Shown: positions 25,476 through 34,985 of the stretch, piece by piece
Position numbering within the stretch: position 1 is the first letter of the stretch
How the letters are laid out: every line of letters starts with the position of its first letter
Source: Paenibacillus sp. An7
Lineage (GTDB): Bacteria > Bacillota > Bacilli > Paenibacillales > Paenibacillaceae
Reading direction: 5' to 3'
Length of the DNA: 64,000 nt
Assembly: GCF_009870785.1 (NCBI RefSeq)
Contig: NZ_WTWX01000002.1
Coordinates: 147,484 to 211,483 of the forward strand
The notes under the pieces: model-generated
Databases searched by the model: none
What the model was told of the DNA's origin: nothing
What the model saw: only the letters and a program-made list of their open reading frames with translations
Made by a program: the position numbers and the translations under genes

Positions 25476-26846
25476 ATGCTACATAAGAAAACGAAAAAAA
25501 TGATGCCCGCCATTCTTGGGATCACGCTTGCGGCTTCAACGCTTCTTTCTGCAGGCCAAGCACATGCTGTAGACAAGGTGAATGCGAACCGTTTAGAGAC
25601 GAAGAAGATTAAGAACATTATTTTTCTCATTGGTGATGGAATGGGGACTCCTTACACGACAGCTTACCGCTATATGAAAGATAACCCTTCTACTCCCCTT
25701 ATGGAGAAAACGGAGTTCGATCCATACCTCATTGGCGCACAAATGACGTATCCCGAAGATGAACACCAGAATGTAACGGACTCTGCATCCGCGGCAACGG
25801 CGATGTCAGCTGGAGTTAAAACGTATAACGCAGCCATTGCGGTAGATAACGATCATACCGAAGTAAAAACCGTGCTCGAGAGGGCCAAAGAAACCGGAAA
25901 AGCAACCGGCCTTGTCGCTACTTCCGAAATTACACATGCCACTCCTGCTGCCTTTGGTGCACATGATATCAGCCGTAAAAACATGGACGCAATCGCAGAT
26001 GATTACTTCGATGAGCTTGTGAATGGAAAACATAAAGTAGATGTCTTACTGGGCGGCGGGAAATCCAATTTCATAAGAAAAGATCGTGATTTGACGAAGG
26101 AATTCCAACGTGCGGGATTTAGCTACGTTACGGATCGCAGTGCTTTACTGAAAGATAACAACAACCAAGTTCTTGGTTTGTTCGCAGATGGCGGTCTCGA
26201 TAAAATGATCGACCGTACGAGTGAGACTCCTTCTCTCGCAGAAATGACAAATGCGGCGATTAGTCGCCTGAATACAAGCGAGAATGGATTTTTCCTCATG
26301 ATCGAAGGCAGCCAGATTGACTGGGCAGGTCATGATAATGATATCGTGGGTTCGATGAGTGAGATGGAAGACTTCGCGAAGGCTTTCAGGGCCGCTATTG
26401 ATTTTGCAAAAAAAGATGGTGAAACACTGGTCGTTGCTACAGCAGATCACTCTACCGGCGGACTTACGCTTGGAAAAGAAGGCGAATACAATTTCCTCGC
26501 AGCACCAATCAAAGCAGCGAAACGCACGCCTGATTTTATGGCAGCAGAGATCGCAGCAGGAAAGTCTGTGGAAGATACACTTAAGAAATACATTGATCTT
26601 GAACTGACTGCAGAAGAGATCAAATCTGTACAAGACGCAGCGAGAGAGAAAAAGGCAACCGATATTGATAACGCGATTGAAGCCATCTTTGATAACCGTT
26701 CTTTTACCGGCTGGACAACGGGCGGTCATACAGGTGATGATGTTCCTGTATACGCATATGGACCAGGCAAAGATCGGTTTGCGGGACTGATTGATAACAT
26801 AGACAACGCGCGCATTATTTTTGATATCTTGAATAAGCACAAGTAA
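25476..26846 (+). CDS. alkaline phosphatase, secreted
   Basis: A 456-residue phosphomonoesterase. A signal peptide (residues 1-31, ending AHA) exports it. Metal and active-site motifs: IFLIGDGMGTPY, the nucleophile in NVTDSASAATAMSAG, EGSQIDWAGHDND, VVATADHSTGG and WTTGGHTGDDVPVYAYGPG, which supply the Zn/Mg ligands. Length matches PhoA/PhoB of Bacillus. GAGGAGG precedes the ATG. It is monocistronic with a strong terminator. Phosphate regulation is expected from the family; I see no clear Pho box upstream. Confidence 0.93.
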   Translation: MLHKKTKKMMPAILGITLAASTLLSAGQAHAVDKVNANRLETKKIKNIIFLIGDGMGTPYTTAYRYMKDNPSTPLMEKTEFDPYLIGAQMTYPEDEHQNVTDSASAATAMSAGVKTYNAAIAVDNDHTEVKTVLERAKETGKATGLVATSEITHATPAAFGAHDISRKNMDAIADDYFDELVNGKHKVDVLLGGGKSNFIRKDRDLTKEFQRAGFSYVTDRSALLKDNNNQVLGLFADGGLDKMIDRTSETPSLAEMTNAAISRLNTSENGFFLMIEGSQIDWAGHDNDIVGSMSEMEDFAKAFRAAIDFAKKDGETLVVATADHSTGGLTLGKEGEYNFLAAPIKAAKRTPDFMAAEIAAGKSVEDTLKKYIDLELTAEEIKSVQDAAREKKATDIDNAIEAIFDNRSFTGWTTGGHTGDDVPVYAYGPGKDRFAGLIDNIDNARIIFDILNKHK

Positions 26847-26898
26847 TAGGATGGTAAAAATTTAGAAGTATCAAAATAAAATGTATCAGCATTAAAAA

Positions 26899-26987
26899 GA
26901 CTGCAGATCGACTAGTGTAAGCTAGTTTGCCTGCAGTCTGGGTACTTCTTTTCGTTCACGTACGAACGATGAGGGAGTACCTTTTTA
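26899..26987 (+). terminator. tandem terminator hairpins after alkaline phosphatase
   Basis: The first hairpin is gactgcag...ctgcagtc (26899-26938). The second is ggtact...agtacc with an inner ttcgt/acgaa pair (26941-26981), followed by tttttattt. The second is the terminator proper. Confidence 0.75.
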
Positions 26988-27050
26988 TTTGAATTGTAAT
27001 AAGAGATTTATCTAGTTGATTATGGATTCATTCGAATTTCGAACTGTTGT

Positions 27051-27890
27051 TTAATCCATCCATGCTGGCTCTTCATATTCTGGGAAGTTCTGATCAAGCA
27101 GCTTCTTGTATTCTGCAGATTGAACGACTTCTTTAAGTGTACGGGCAAAGGTAGCATTCTGATCTGCTGCACGTACAACGAGTCGATTGATCAGGTTCTC
27201 AGGAATATCCTCCGTATCGAGCTCATCTTTAACCGTAAATCCAGCTTCTGCTGCCATCGTAACAGGCATCAACACAAGTTCTGTACTCTCATCTGTTACT
27301 GCTTGTCCCAATTCATTTACTGGCATGGTTTTTAGCGTAATGTTCTTCGGATTCTCCGCTACCGCCGTATCGATCGACATGTCCGTGTAAGAAGCGCCGG
27401 TACGAATCCCAATCACACCTTCATCTTCAAGCATTAATAATGCGCGAGTCAGCAGAATCGGTTCTTCTGGAAGAAAGATCGTGCTGTTCTTCGCAATAGC
27501 ATCCTCGTCAGCAACCGTTTTCGAATAAAGCGCAAGCGGCTCTGTCGGCACGGCAATAATGGATGTCACAGCATTCTCACTGTTATTGGTAAATGTATTT
27601 AGAAAAGCATCAATCGAACCTTTGGTTAGTTCGGTTAAAGATTCATCCGGATTACTGATCTCGACTACTTCCAATTTGGAGCCTTGTTTTTCAACGAGAT
27701 CTTTCATCGTCTTCTCTACCATTTCCTTAGCGGAACCGGCAGGTACTCCGACTTTTATTACTTGAGGTTCATCTTGGTTTTTTAATCCTTCTCCGTTATT
27801 ATCTACCGTTGTTGTACTGCATCCTGCGAGTAATACGCTGACTAACGTCATCCCTGCCATCCATTTAAACCACATTTTTTTCTTCTTCAT
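27051..27890 (-). CDS. MetQ/NlpA-type substrate-binding lipoprotein
   Basis: A 279-residue lipoprotein with signal peptide and lipobox VLLAGC (lipidated Cys near residue 24). IKVGVPAGSAKEMVEKTM, LEVVEISNPDESL and the final NFPEYEEPAWMD resemble the NlpA family, which binds methionine or related compounds for ABC import. No MetN or MetI gene is next to it, so it is an orphan binding protein and its ligand is uncertain. A second start 30 bases upstream (27920) has the same binding site, because the initiation region is duplicated. Confidence 0.8.
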   Translation of the reverse strand: MKKKKMWFKWMAGMTLVSVLLAGCSTTTVDNNGEGLKNQDEPQVIKVGVPAGSAKEMVEKTMKDLVEKQGSKLEVVEISNPDESLTELTKGSIDAFLNTFTNNSENAVTSIIAVPTEPLALYSKTVADEDAIAKNSTIFLPEEPILLTRALLMLEDEGVIGIRTGASYTDMSIDTAVAENPKNITLKTMPVNELGQAVTDESTELVLMPVTMAAEAGFTVKDELDTEDIPENLINRLVVRAADQNATFARTLKEVVQSAEYKKLLDQNFPEYEEPAWMD

Positions 27891-27942
27891 GTTGTGTATT
27901 CTCCCTCTATTTGTCTTCATGTTATGTATTCTCCCTATATAG
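27886..27942. repeat. duplicated translation-initiation region
   Basis: cttcatgttgtgtattctccct (27886) and cttcatgttatgtattctccct (27916) are direct repeats 30 bases apart with one difference. On the minus strand each is a complete unit of AGGGAG, spacer and ATGAAG, so the lipoprotein gene has two equivalent in-frame starts. Confidence 0.85.
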
Positions 27943-28106
27943 ATGTGTTTCTATTCTATATACGAATAGCTTACCACGTTCGATCTAACGAATGCGAATT
28001 ACTAACGGGCTGTGTTCGTGCATTTCTGCCTTCTACGTGGTATATTAACCAAGACAATCGGAATTAAACCGGATAATCTCTTTACCCAATCAGGAGGCCA
28101 TAAGGC

Positions 28107-29138
28107 ATGCGAAAAAAACAAGCTCCGCATCTTAGCACAGAGGATGGTTACAGTACTCGTCCCCAGGCGCCAAGTCATGCGAAATCACATAATAAATCGA
28201 AAGGGAGCACCTACTCTGCTCCTCGTCCAAATAGCAAAAAAGCAGGATCTTCCGTAGATTCACCTAAAGCTTATGTTGTAGAAGAAAGCGGTGAGCTGCT
28301 TGCTTACTTGCTTACTCATCTCTCTAAGAGTCGTAATGCGATCAAATCCATGCTGGCGAGAGGACAGATTCTCGTAAACGGGAAAGCAGTAACAGCATAC
28401 AATTACGCACTTAAACCTGGAATGACCATTTCCATAATCAGCGAGAAAAAAGAAGAAGCTCCTCCCCTTCTGGGACTTGCCATTCTATACGAAGATGACG
28501 ACATTATTGTCGTTCATAAAGACTCCGGACTACTGTCCGTTGCCTCCGATAAGGAGCAAGAAGTAACGGCTTATCGTCAGTTAATGACGCACGTACGTGT
28601 AGAACATCCAAGCAATCGTATTTTTATCGTTCATCGTCTGGACCGGGATACATCAGGCGTAATGCTGTTTGCGAAGCGTGAAGAGATTCAGAAGGCACTC
28701 CAAGATACTTGGCGTGATACCGTAGAGGAACGTACGTACATTGCCCTTGTTGAAGGAAAAGTAAAACAAAGCCAAGGTACCATCACATCCTACTTAAAAG
28801 AGAGTAAAACGCTCAAAATGTACTCTTCGCCTTACCCTAATAACGGCCAAAAAGCCATTACCCATTTCAAAACGCTGGAAGCAGAAAGTGAATACTCCTT
28901 ACTGGAAGTGCAGCTCGAAACCGGACGCAAGAATCAGATTCGTGTTCATATGGAAGAATTGGGACATCCAGTGGCCGGAGATAAGAAATATGGTGCGCGC
29001 AGCCGCGGCATCGGCAGACTTGGACTTCATGCGAAAGTGCTAGCCTTCACTCATCCAGGAACAGGCGAACTGATGCGTTTTGAGAGTCCTGTACCAAAAG
29101 GGTTCCTAAGACCTTTCCAGAAGAATCAGCCAAAATAA
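28107..29138 (+). CDS. RluA-family pseudouridine synthase
   Basis: A 343-residue enzyme that isomerises uridine to pseudouridine in rRNA or tRNA. After a basic, low-complexity tail (residues 1-55) comes an S4 RNA-binding domain (LTHLSKSRNAIKSMLARGQILVNG) and the catalytic domain with VHRLDRDTSGVMLFAK, whose Asp is the nucleophile, and GRKNQIRVHMEELGHPVAGDKKYG. AGGAGG is 9 bases upstream of the ATG. The target position cannot be told; it could be an RluD-like 23S enzyme. Confidence 0.9.
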   Translation: MRKKQAPHLSTEDGYSTRPQAPSHAKSHNKSKGSTYSAPRPNSKKAGSSVDSPKAYVVEESGELLAYLLTHLSKSRNAIKSMLARGQILVNGKAVTAYNYALKPGMTISIISEKKEEAPPLLGLAILYEDDDIIVVHKDSGLLSVASDKEQEVTAYRQLMTHVRVEHPSNRIFIVHRLDRDTSGVMLFAKREEIQKALQDTWRDTVEERTYIALVEGKVKQSQGTITSYLKESKTLKMYSSPYPNNGQKAITHFKTLEAESEYSLLEVQLETGRKNQIRVHMEELGHPVAGDKKYGARSRGIGRLGLHAKVLAFTHPGTGELMRFESPVPKGFLRPFQKNQPK

Positions 29139-29143
29139 AGTTA

Positions 29144-29186
29144 AAAACTCGGGCTTCGCTCCATGCGAAATCCGAGTTTTTATTTT
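29144..29186 (+). terminator. terminator after the pseudouridine synthase gene
   Basis: aaaactcgg pairs with ccgagtttt, with an inner ttcgc/gcgaa pair and a T-rich tail, 6 bases past the stop. Confidence 0.8.
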
Positions 29187-29294
29187 TTCTAAGGACAAGG
29201 AATTTCATCTGTATATGAAGCCGCCTATCAACGTTGTTATATCATATTGTTATATCATATTTCTAATATCTGCTTCGGTATCTTTCTATTCTTA

Positions 29295-30086
29295 TCAAAG
29301 CTGCTTCGCAAGCTTCTGAGCGGTTGCAAGCCTCTCCGCAATTACCGTTTCATTTGGAACTCGTTCCGTACCGTTATACCTTGAAGGAGTGAGATAGCCA
29401 ATCTCGACCATAACTCCATTTTTGTAAAACATAATTTCATCCGCCGCCGTTGTCATTACACCGACGTCCCCCATCTCATTCTCTACATAAGAACTGTATG
29501 CATACGAGCTGTCTGTCGTCTGAATAAAGTGATAAAACGTTGTCCCTTCTTCGTCTGTACTCAAATCTACTCGGTTCAGCAAATAATCCTGATCTCCATC
29601 CTTATAAGGAGTGAGCGATTGAAAAGGATCTTCCTTCACTTCCATCATGTTAATCTTATAAAACAAATCTCCGTAACGGTCATAGTCATCTGCTTTTCCA
29701 TAATAGTTCAGTTGAACCTGATAACTAGGGGATTCCTTACTGCCGTACTGTACAAGAAACGCTTCTTCTTTCTCCACCTCAAAAGGCATGTCCTTGCTGC
29801 TGAACTGAATTTGGCGTCCTGGGCGCAGTATCATATACTTCTCTAGCAGGAAATCTGGACTGACCGGTTTATAGAATATCGCATGTTCTGTATCACCCAG
29901 CTCATAGTGATGGAATCTCGTACTATGGTTGATTTTGTCTCTATGTATTTTTGACTTCGTCAGCCCAGGAATGGTTTCCTCACAACCACTTAGAAACAGA
30001 CTCGAAGAGAGCAGGAGCATCAGAAGAAACAAGATCATTCTGTGACTCTGTGGAGTCCTTTTTATCATAGACTTCTTATACCGCAT
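29295..30086 (-). CDS. lipoprotein of unknown function
   Basis: A 263-residue protein with a hydrophobic signal segment and lipobox LFLSGC (Cys near residue 35), so it is membrane-anchored outside the cell. The mature part is charged and strand-rich (YYGKADDYDRYGDLFYKI, VGVMTTAADEIMFYKNGVMVEIGYL). I do not recognise the family. GAGGT precedes the ATG. It faces the pseudouridine synthase gene convergently and is transcribed alone. Confidence 0.7.
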   Translation of the reverse strand: MRYKKSMIKRTPQSHRMILFLLMLLLSSSLFLSGCEETIPGLTKSKIHRDKINHSTRFHHYELGDTEHAIFYKPVSPDFLLEKYMILRPGRQIQFSSKDMPFEVEKEEAFLVQYGSKESPSYQVQLNYYGKADDYDRYGDLFYKINMMEVKEDPFQSLTPYKDGDQDYLLNRVDLSTDEEGTTFYHFIQTTDSSYAYSSYVENEMGDVGVMTTAADEIMFYKNGVMVEIGYLTPSRYNGTERVPNETVIAERLATAQKLAKQL

Positions 30087-30323
30087 GTCTTACCTCGATT
30101 CGGATGATTTTTTTGTAAGTCCTATGAAAAATTCACTTTACTTTATAAACAATTCCATTCTCTCAATCCACTTTACCATATAAACCCATATTGGATAACT
30201 TCATATTAAATTGTGTTAAATCTCGTTTAATCGCGGCAAAATGCTTTAAGGTCAAGCCGATGTGGGTAAATACATAAAGGTACATACAGATACCAAGTCA
30301 CCCTAGGGGCAGGAGGTACTCAT

Positions 30324-31193
30324 ATGACACTCACTCCAGAACAAAGAATCGAGCTGCACGGTTTCAACAATTTGACGAAATCACTCAGCTTTAATATGTA
30401 TGATGTGTGTTATACCAAGACGAGAGAGGAACGCGAAGCCTATCTTGAATATATTGATGAACAATATAATGCGGATCGTTTAACTCAAATTTTAACGAAT
30501 GTTGCTCATATTATTGGAGCCCATGTGCTGAATGTGGCCAAGCAGGACTATATTCCCCAAGGAGCCAGCGTAACACTGCTAGTATCGGAAGGACCTGTGG
30601 ACGGTGCCGGTGAGGAATCTTTTGAGGAATCACCAGGGCCGCTTCCTGATTATGTGGTCATGCATCTGGATAAAAGCCATATCACTGTGCATACGTATCC
30701 GGAATTCCATCCTCATGAGGGGATCAGTACGTTCCGGGCCGATATTGATGTATCTACTTGCGGGGAGATTTCACCGCTGAAGGCACTGAACTATTTAATT
30801 CATTCTTTTGATACGGATATTATGACGATTGATTATCGGGTCCGCGGATTTACGCGGGATATTAACGGCAAAAAATTATTTATTGACCATAATATTAGTT
30901 CCATTCAGAACTATATTCCTGAGAGTGTACAGCAACAATTTGATATGATTGATATCAATGTATATCAGCATCATATTTTCCATACGAAATGTAAACTGAA
31001 AGAATTTGACCTGAACAACTACCTGTTCGGATATACAAAGGATACTCTCAGCGAGGAAGAACAGAAGGACATTTCAGAGCAGCTCAAACTTGAGATGGAT
31101 GAGATTTATTACGGAATGAATATGGATGCAGGATCGATTGACGAAGATGCAGAAGAGGATTTTGTATATAAGCGGGCTCCAGAATCAAACTAA
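30324..31193 (+). CDS. speD: S-adenosylmethionine decarboxylase, long form
   Basis: A 289-residue proenzyme that makes decarboxylated SAM for spermidine synthesis. [20 protein letters not shown] opens it; [19 protein letters not shown] holds the self-cleavage Ser that becomes the pyruvoyl group; [22 protein letters not shown] follows. The length and sequence are of the E. coli SpeD type rather than the about 125-residue form found in Bacillus subtilis. speE is not adjacent. A C-terminal acidic tail is present. The upstream GGCAGGAGG sets the ATG. Confidence 0.93.
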   Translation: MTLTPEQRIELHGFNNLTKSLSFNMYDVCYTKTREEREAYLEYIDEQYNADRLTQILTNVAHIIGAHVLNVAKQDYIPQGASVTLLVSEGPVDGAGEESFEESPGPLPDYVVMHLDKSHITVHTYPEFHPHEGISTFRADIDVSTCGEISPLKALNYLIHSFDTDIMTIDYRVRGFTRDINGKKLFIDHNISSIQNYIPESVQQQFDMIDINVYQHHIFHTKCKLKEFDLNNYLFGYTKDTLSEEEQKDISEQLKLEMDEIYYGMNMDAGSIDEDAEEDFVYKRAPESN

Positions 31194-31216
31194 CTTATCG
31201 ACTATCATTAATCATC

Positions 31217-31256
31217 AAAAAAGGGATTACGTTTATATAAACGCGATCCCTTTCTT
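31217..31256 (+). terminator. terminator after speD
   Basis: aagggat...atccctt with an inner cgttta/aaacg stem and flanking A and T runs; it could also serve the convergent gene. Confidence 0.75.
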
Positions 31257-31267
31257 TACGTATTCCT

Positions 31268-31594
31268 CTATTTCTGGCGTAGAAACCTCACCGTAAATCG
31301 TGCTGCTTCCAGCACTTCACTCACAAAATCCTTGTTTTCCTTTTCCCATTCATTCGGATCATCCAGCGCAATCTCTTCAATAAACTCTTCCAGCAGATCA
31401 GACAGTTCCCTGCGGGAAGGTCCTTTCCCCTGACTTTTACCTCGCAGGCAGCTTACGGAAGATCGGATCATTTTACAACTGTCTTTGATGTAGCTGTATT
31501 CGTCCTTGTCCCATGCCTTCGGATTATCCATATCGAGAAAAACAATCCATTTCTCAAGTAAACTTGCTGCTTGATTTGTGTTCATGCTTGTCAT
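31268..31594 (-). CDS. hypothetical protein with an internal 42-residue duplication
   Basis: A 108-residue helical protein made of two similar halves: LLEKWIVFLDMDNPKAWDKDEY...SCLRGK (residues about 12-53) and LLEEFIEEIALDDPNEWEKEN...RFLRQK (about 67-108). D-[ND]-P-[KN]-[AE]-W-[DE]-K in both halves is the shared core. Unknown family and function; soluble. GGAGAAC precedes the ATG. It lies between speD and a divergent acetyltransferase gene. Confidence 0.65.
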   Translation of the reverse strand: MTSMNTNQAASLLEKWIVFLDMDNPKAWDKDEYSYIKDSCKMIRSSVSCLRGKSQGKGPSRRELSDLLEEFIEEIALDDPNEWEKENKDFVSEVLEAARFTVRFLRQK

Positions 31595-31757
31595 TTTAGT
31601 TCTCCATTCATTTCTTAATCATCGGTACTTTAATGAATCTAGTATAACGATAACGGCTTAGACTTAAACTGACAAGCTTTATATGGAAGATATTTATATG
31701 AATACCCGCTATAATGTACATAGACGAATTTGATATTAAAGGAGTGTACCATCCCCC

Positions 31758-32315
31758 TTGGAAACAACGACTAATCCCAACTGGTTTCATGGCAGCAAGG
31801 TTCGCCTCGCAGCCGCAATCCAGCAAGACGCTCAGACCTTAGCCGCTTATACAGAAGATTACGATTATATGCGTAACCTAGATACCGATTATGCTGTTCC
31901 GCAAACCGTAGCCGAATCGGGTCCAAAAAGTGCAAAGATGGAGAACGGCGTAGAATTTATGCTGCGTACCATCGATGAAGATCGTCTGATCGGATTCGTG
32001 GCCCTTCACAGCATTGAATGGAATAACCAAGCTGCAAGACTTGCCATCGGCATCGGTAAAGCGAAAGATCGGGGAAAAGGTTACGGCAGCGATGCACTGC
32101 AGATTATTTTGCGCTATGCTTTCCACGAACTGAACTTAAACCGCGTTGGTCTTGATGTGATCTCTTATAACGAAGTAGCTTATCATGCATATAAAAAGGC
32201 AGGTTTTATAGAGGAAGGCAGAAAGCGTGCTGCCGTGCTTCGCGGAGGTAAAGCCTATGACCTTATTCTGATGAGTATACTGCGTGATGAATGGGAATCT
32301 AAGATACAAGCTTAA
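31758..32315 (+). CDS. GNAT acetyltransferase (RimJ/RimL-like)
   Basis: A 185-residue acetyltransferase. AIGIGKAKDRGKGYGSDALQIILRYAFHELNLNRVGLDVISYNEVA is the standard motif A and B region of the RimJ/RimL type (Acetyltransf_3), with R/K-G-K-G-Y-G binding acetyl-CoA. These acetylate protein N-termini or small amines; the substrate here is unknown. The start is TTG 31758, with GGAG 13 bases upstream, a rather long spacing. It ends at a shared terminator. Confidence 0.85.
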   Translation: METTTNPNWFHGSKVRLAAAIQQDAQTLAAYTEDYDYMRNLDTDYAVPQTVAESGPKSAKMENGVEFMLRTIDEDRLIGFVALHSIEWNNQAARLAIGIGKAKDRGKGYGSDALQIILRYAFHELNLNRVGLDVISYNEVAYHAYKKAGFIEEGRKRAAVLRGGKAYDLILMSILRDEWESKIQA

Positions 32316-32330
32316 GCTTAACAACCACAC

Positions 32331-32406
32331 AAAAAGACCTGGAATCTTTCCGCTGCAGGTAACCTTACACGGCTACCTACAGTGGAAATCTAACCAGGTC
32401 TTTTTC
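32331..32406. terminator. bidirectional terminator
   Basis: aaaagacctgg...ccaggtctttt outer arms with a long inner stem (gtaacc..ggctac), between two convergent acetyltransferase genes. Confidence 0.75.
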
Positions 32407-32430
32407 ATATCCATCTATAATTAGCGACGA

Positions 32431-32724
32431 TTACTGCTTCGCTAGAACATCTTGATACTCAGGATGTTTGCTGATTGTACTCTCTGCAAAAGGACAAGTA
32501 GCTACGATACGCAGATTATTTTCTCTTGCATGTTCTACGATTCTCTTCACCAAGGCTGCGCCAACACCTTTTCCTTGCAGCTCTTCAGATACAGAGGTAT
32601 GATCGACGTCGATCACTTCATAACCTTCTGAATCCTTACCGCGAGGGATAAAGCCGATGCTTGCTGCCTTTTCTCCATTTTGATCCACATAGAATTCGTT
32701 TTCTCCAGGTAAAATATCATACAT
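32431..32724 (-). CDS. GNAT acetyltransferase (YjdJ-like)
   Basis: A 97-residue short GNAT domain: VIDVDHTSVSEELQGKGVGAALVKRIVEHAREN carries the acetyl-CoA loop QGKGVG and ATCPFAESTISKHPEYQDVL the conserved C-P-F/Y motif of the YjdJ/Gcn5-like single-domain family. Substrate unknown. GAGAGGAG stands upstream of the ATG. It is transcribed alone. Confidence 0.85.
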   Translation of the reverse strand: MYDILPGENEFYVDQNGEKAASIGFIPRGKDSEGYEVIDVDHTSVSEELQGKGVGAALVKRIVEHARENNLRIVATCPFAESTISKHPEYQDVLAKQ

Positions 32725-32858
32725 TGTCTAAGCTCCTCTCTATGGGACAAGATCCCGTTACTCTTTTATACACGTTCCGCGGCTTATTGAAGCATGATTC
32801 AAAGATTCGTCACGGAACTCAGTGTAGAGGTAGCTTGTCATTATTCTTCCTGGATTAT

Positions 32859-33635
32859 TTATATTTTGATTGCTCTTATACGAAGACGTTTGTAATCGAT
32901 GTTCCAAGTCCCCACATGATATAGAGCCGTTTTTGTTTGCTCAGCGACCTCATCATAAGCTTTGTTCAAGAACTCAGGTGATACATCTGTGAAGAAGGGG
33001 CTTGCAAATCCATCCAGCCAGTGCCTGAGTCCCCCCTCTCCGTCTAGCATCGGGGTAGGTCTATCGAAATGCAGTGCATACGTGACCCGAAAGCCGTGTT
33101 TTTCAAGAAGAGTGCTGTACTCTCCGATACTCGGAAAATACCAAGGATTCAGTTTCCCCGCATCGATTCCCTGCTCCATTAGCACTTCGCTGATAGCCTG
33201 AACCACGGTCCCTACATTATTCTTTCCGCCGAACTCAGCCACAAACCTGCCTCCAGGGCGCAGTGCAGCATGAACACACTGGACCACATCTTCTGCATTT
33301 TCCATCCAGTGCAGGGCAGCGTTAGAGAATACCGCATCCATAGGCTCTTGTACCGTGAATTGCTCCGCATTTCCTTCTACAAAATTCAGATTCGGATATT
33401 TCACCCGCGCTTTCTCCAGCATCGAGGGGGAGAAATCCATCCCCGTTACGAGCGCTTTGCTTGCAGCAATCTCTTGTGTTAGATCCCCTGTTCCACAGCC
33501 AAGATCAAGAATACGTTCGCCCACTCCGGGTTCCAGTAAATCGATCACACCTCTGCCCATCTCGGATACAAAAGAAAGTTTCTCATCGTAATGTTCAGAT
33601 ACCCATGACTGTCCCTTTCCTATTCGCTGTACCAT
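32859..33635 (-). CDS. class I SAM-dependent methyltransferase
   Basis: A 258-residue methyltransferase. Motif I ILDLGCGTGDLTQEI (about residues 42-56), the acidic loop GMDFSPSMLEKAR, and FSNAALHWMENAEDV are close to the trans-aconitate methyltransferase (Tam)-type enzymes; the true substrate is uncertain. GAGGTCAGG precedes the ATG at 33635. Confidence 0.8.
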   Translation of the reverse strand: MVQRIGKGQSWVSEHYDEKLSFVSEMGRGVIDLLEPGVGERILDLGCGTGDLTQEIAASKALVTGMDFSPSMLEKARVKYPNLNFVEGNAEQFTVQEPMDAVFSNAALHWMENAEDVVQCVHAALRPGGRFVAEFGGKNNVGTVVQAISEVLMEQGIDAGKLNPWYFPSIGEYSTLLEKHGFRVTYALHFDRPTPMLDGEGGLRHWLDGFASPFFTDVSPEFLNKAYDEVAEQTKTALYHVGTWNIDYKRLRIRAIKI

Positions 33636-33804
33636 CCTGACCTCATCTCCTTCATATAGAAGAACCTACAGCCATTATGGCACAGCAGATTACATGAAAT
33701 TAAATACCTGTTTCCTATGAAATTAATAGTTAACAGCTATTATCTCCTTCATAAGAGGCGTCGGCATCTTGAAAATCGTACCCATCCATTTACGAGTCTA
33801 TATT

Positions 33805-34845
33805 CTACATTCCATTAGGATAGACAACTACTTTCAAACTGCCGCTCTTGTTATGAATGGCCCTTTCCAAAGCTTCTTGGGTCTGTTCAAGTGGATATCG
33901 GTCGGTTATGAGCGTACTTGCAGGGATATCTCCTTTGGCAAGAAAACGAATGCCGTCCGGGTACGTGTTGGCATAACGGAATACCCCGTAAATATCAATC
34001 TCGTTATCTGCCATAAACGGTACGTTCAGCGGGATTTCATCTTGTGCAGGCAGTCCTACAATGACGAGCTTTCCCCCGCGCCGTAGAGAAAGAAGTGCTG
34101 ATTGCAATGCCCGGGGGCTCCCCGCCGTCTCCCAAGCTGCATCTACGCCTATCCCCTCTGTAATCTCACGAATTCTAGCATCCGTATCTTCCTTTCCTGC
34201 ATGGATCACATCCGTTGCTCCCATTCTTATCGCAGCATCCAGACGAATCTGTTCTAGATCAGAGACGATAATTCGGCTTGCTCCATATGATTTGGCAGCA
34301 GCCACTGCCATTAGCCCAACCGGGCCCATCCCCATAATGGCAACGGTGGAACCGGGGCTGAGTTTACAGCGCGAGGCAGCATGGATACCGACCGAGAACG
34401 GCTCCACTAGTGAAGCTTCTTCATACGACAGCTCATCTGGGATGGGGAACACAAAGTCTTCACGAATAGCGAGATATTGTACAAAAGCGCCATCTACCGG
34501 AGGCGTCGCTAGAAACTGAACCTCAGGACACAAGTTGTATCTGCCTTCTTTGCAGTAACGGCAGCGGCCACAAGTCACACCAGGTTCAATGGCTACACGG
34601 TCCCCAGCTTGTACACGGGTCACGTCCTCCCCTGTTCTCACGATGATTCCCGCGCATTCATGACCAAGAATGATCGGCTTTTCTACAACATAACGCCCAA
34701 TTCTCCCATGCTCATAGTAATGGAGATCTGAGCCGCATACGCCAACCGCCATAATTTTAACCAATACTTCATCTGGGCCAAGTTCAGGAACAGGAAGTTC
34801 CCTAATCTCTATGTTTCCGGGCGTATTCATCACTGCAGCTTTCAT
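33805..34845 (-). CDS. zinc-dependent medium-chain dehydrogenase (sorbitol dehydrogenase-like)
   Basis: A 346-residue NAD(P)-dependent polyol/alcohol dehydrogenase. Catalytic zinc ligands are in GVCGSDLHYYEHG and ILGHECAG; the structural zinc loop is CGRCRYCKEGRYNLC; the Rossmann motif is GMGPVGLMAV. Closest in pattern to L-iditol/sorbitol or xylitol dehydrogenases. A longer frame starts at ATG 34914, which also has a good AGGAG, but residues 1-23 of it are not family-like, so 34845 (MKAAVMNTPGN) is used with some doubt. It is divergent from uxuA and shares its operator region, hence probably in the same sugar-acid regulon. Confidence 0.85.
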   Translation of the reverse strand: MKAAVMNTPGNIEIRELPVPELGPDEVLVKIMAVGVCGSDLHYYEHGRIGRYVVEKPIILGHECAGIIVRTGEDVTRVQAGDRVAIEPGVTCGRCRYCKEGRYNLCPEVQFLATPPVDGAFVQYLAIREDFVFPIPDELSYEEASLVEPFSVGIHAASRCKLSPGSTVAIMGMGPVGLMAVAAAKSYGASRIIVSDLEQIRLDAAIRMGATDVIHAGKEDTDARIREITEGIGVDAAWETAGSPRALQSALLSLRRGGKLVIVGLPAQDEIPLNVPFMADNEIDIYGVFRYANTYPDGIRFLAKGDIPASTLITDRYPLEQTQEALERAIHNKSGSLKVVVYPNGM

Positions 34846-34985
34846 AACTGTTCCTATTTCCTGCTCTACGCTTCGGTTTGTATCTATTTCCTTACTTATT
34901 CGAGATAATTGCATACTTCATCGCTCCTCTGTCTGTTTTTCTGACTGCAATTAGATAAATGGATAGAATTTGGAATTCCTTCTTT

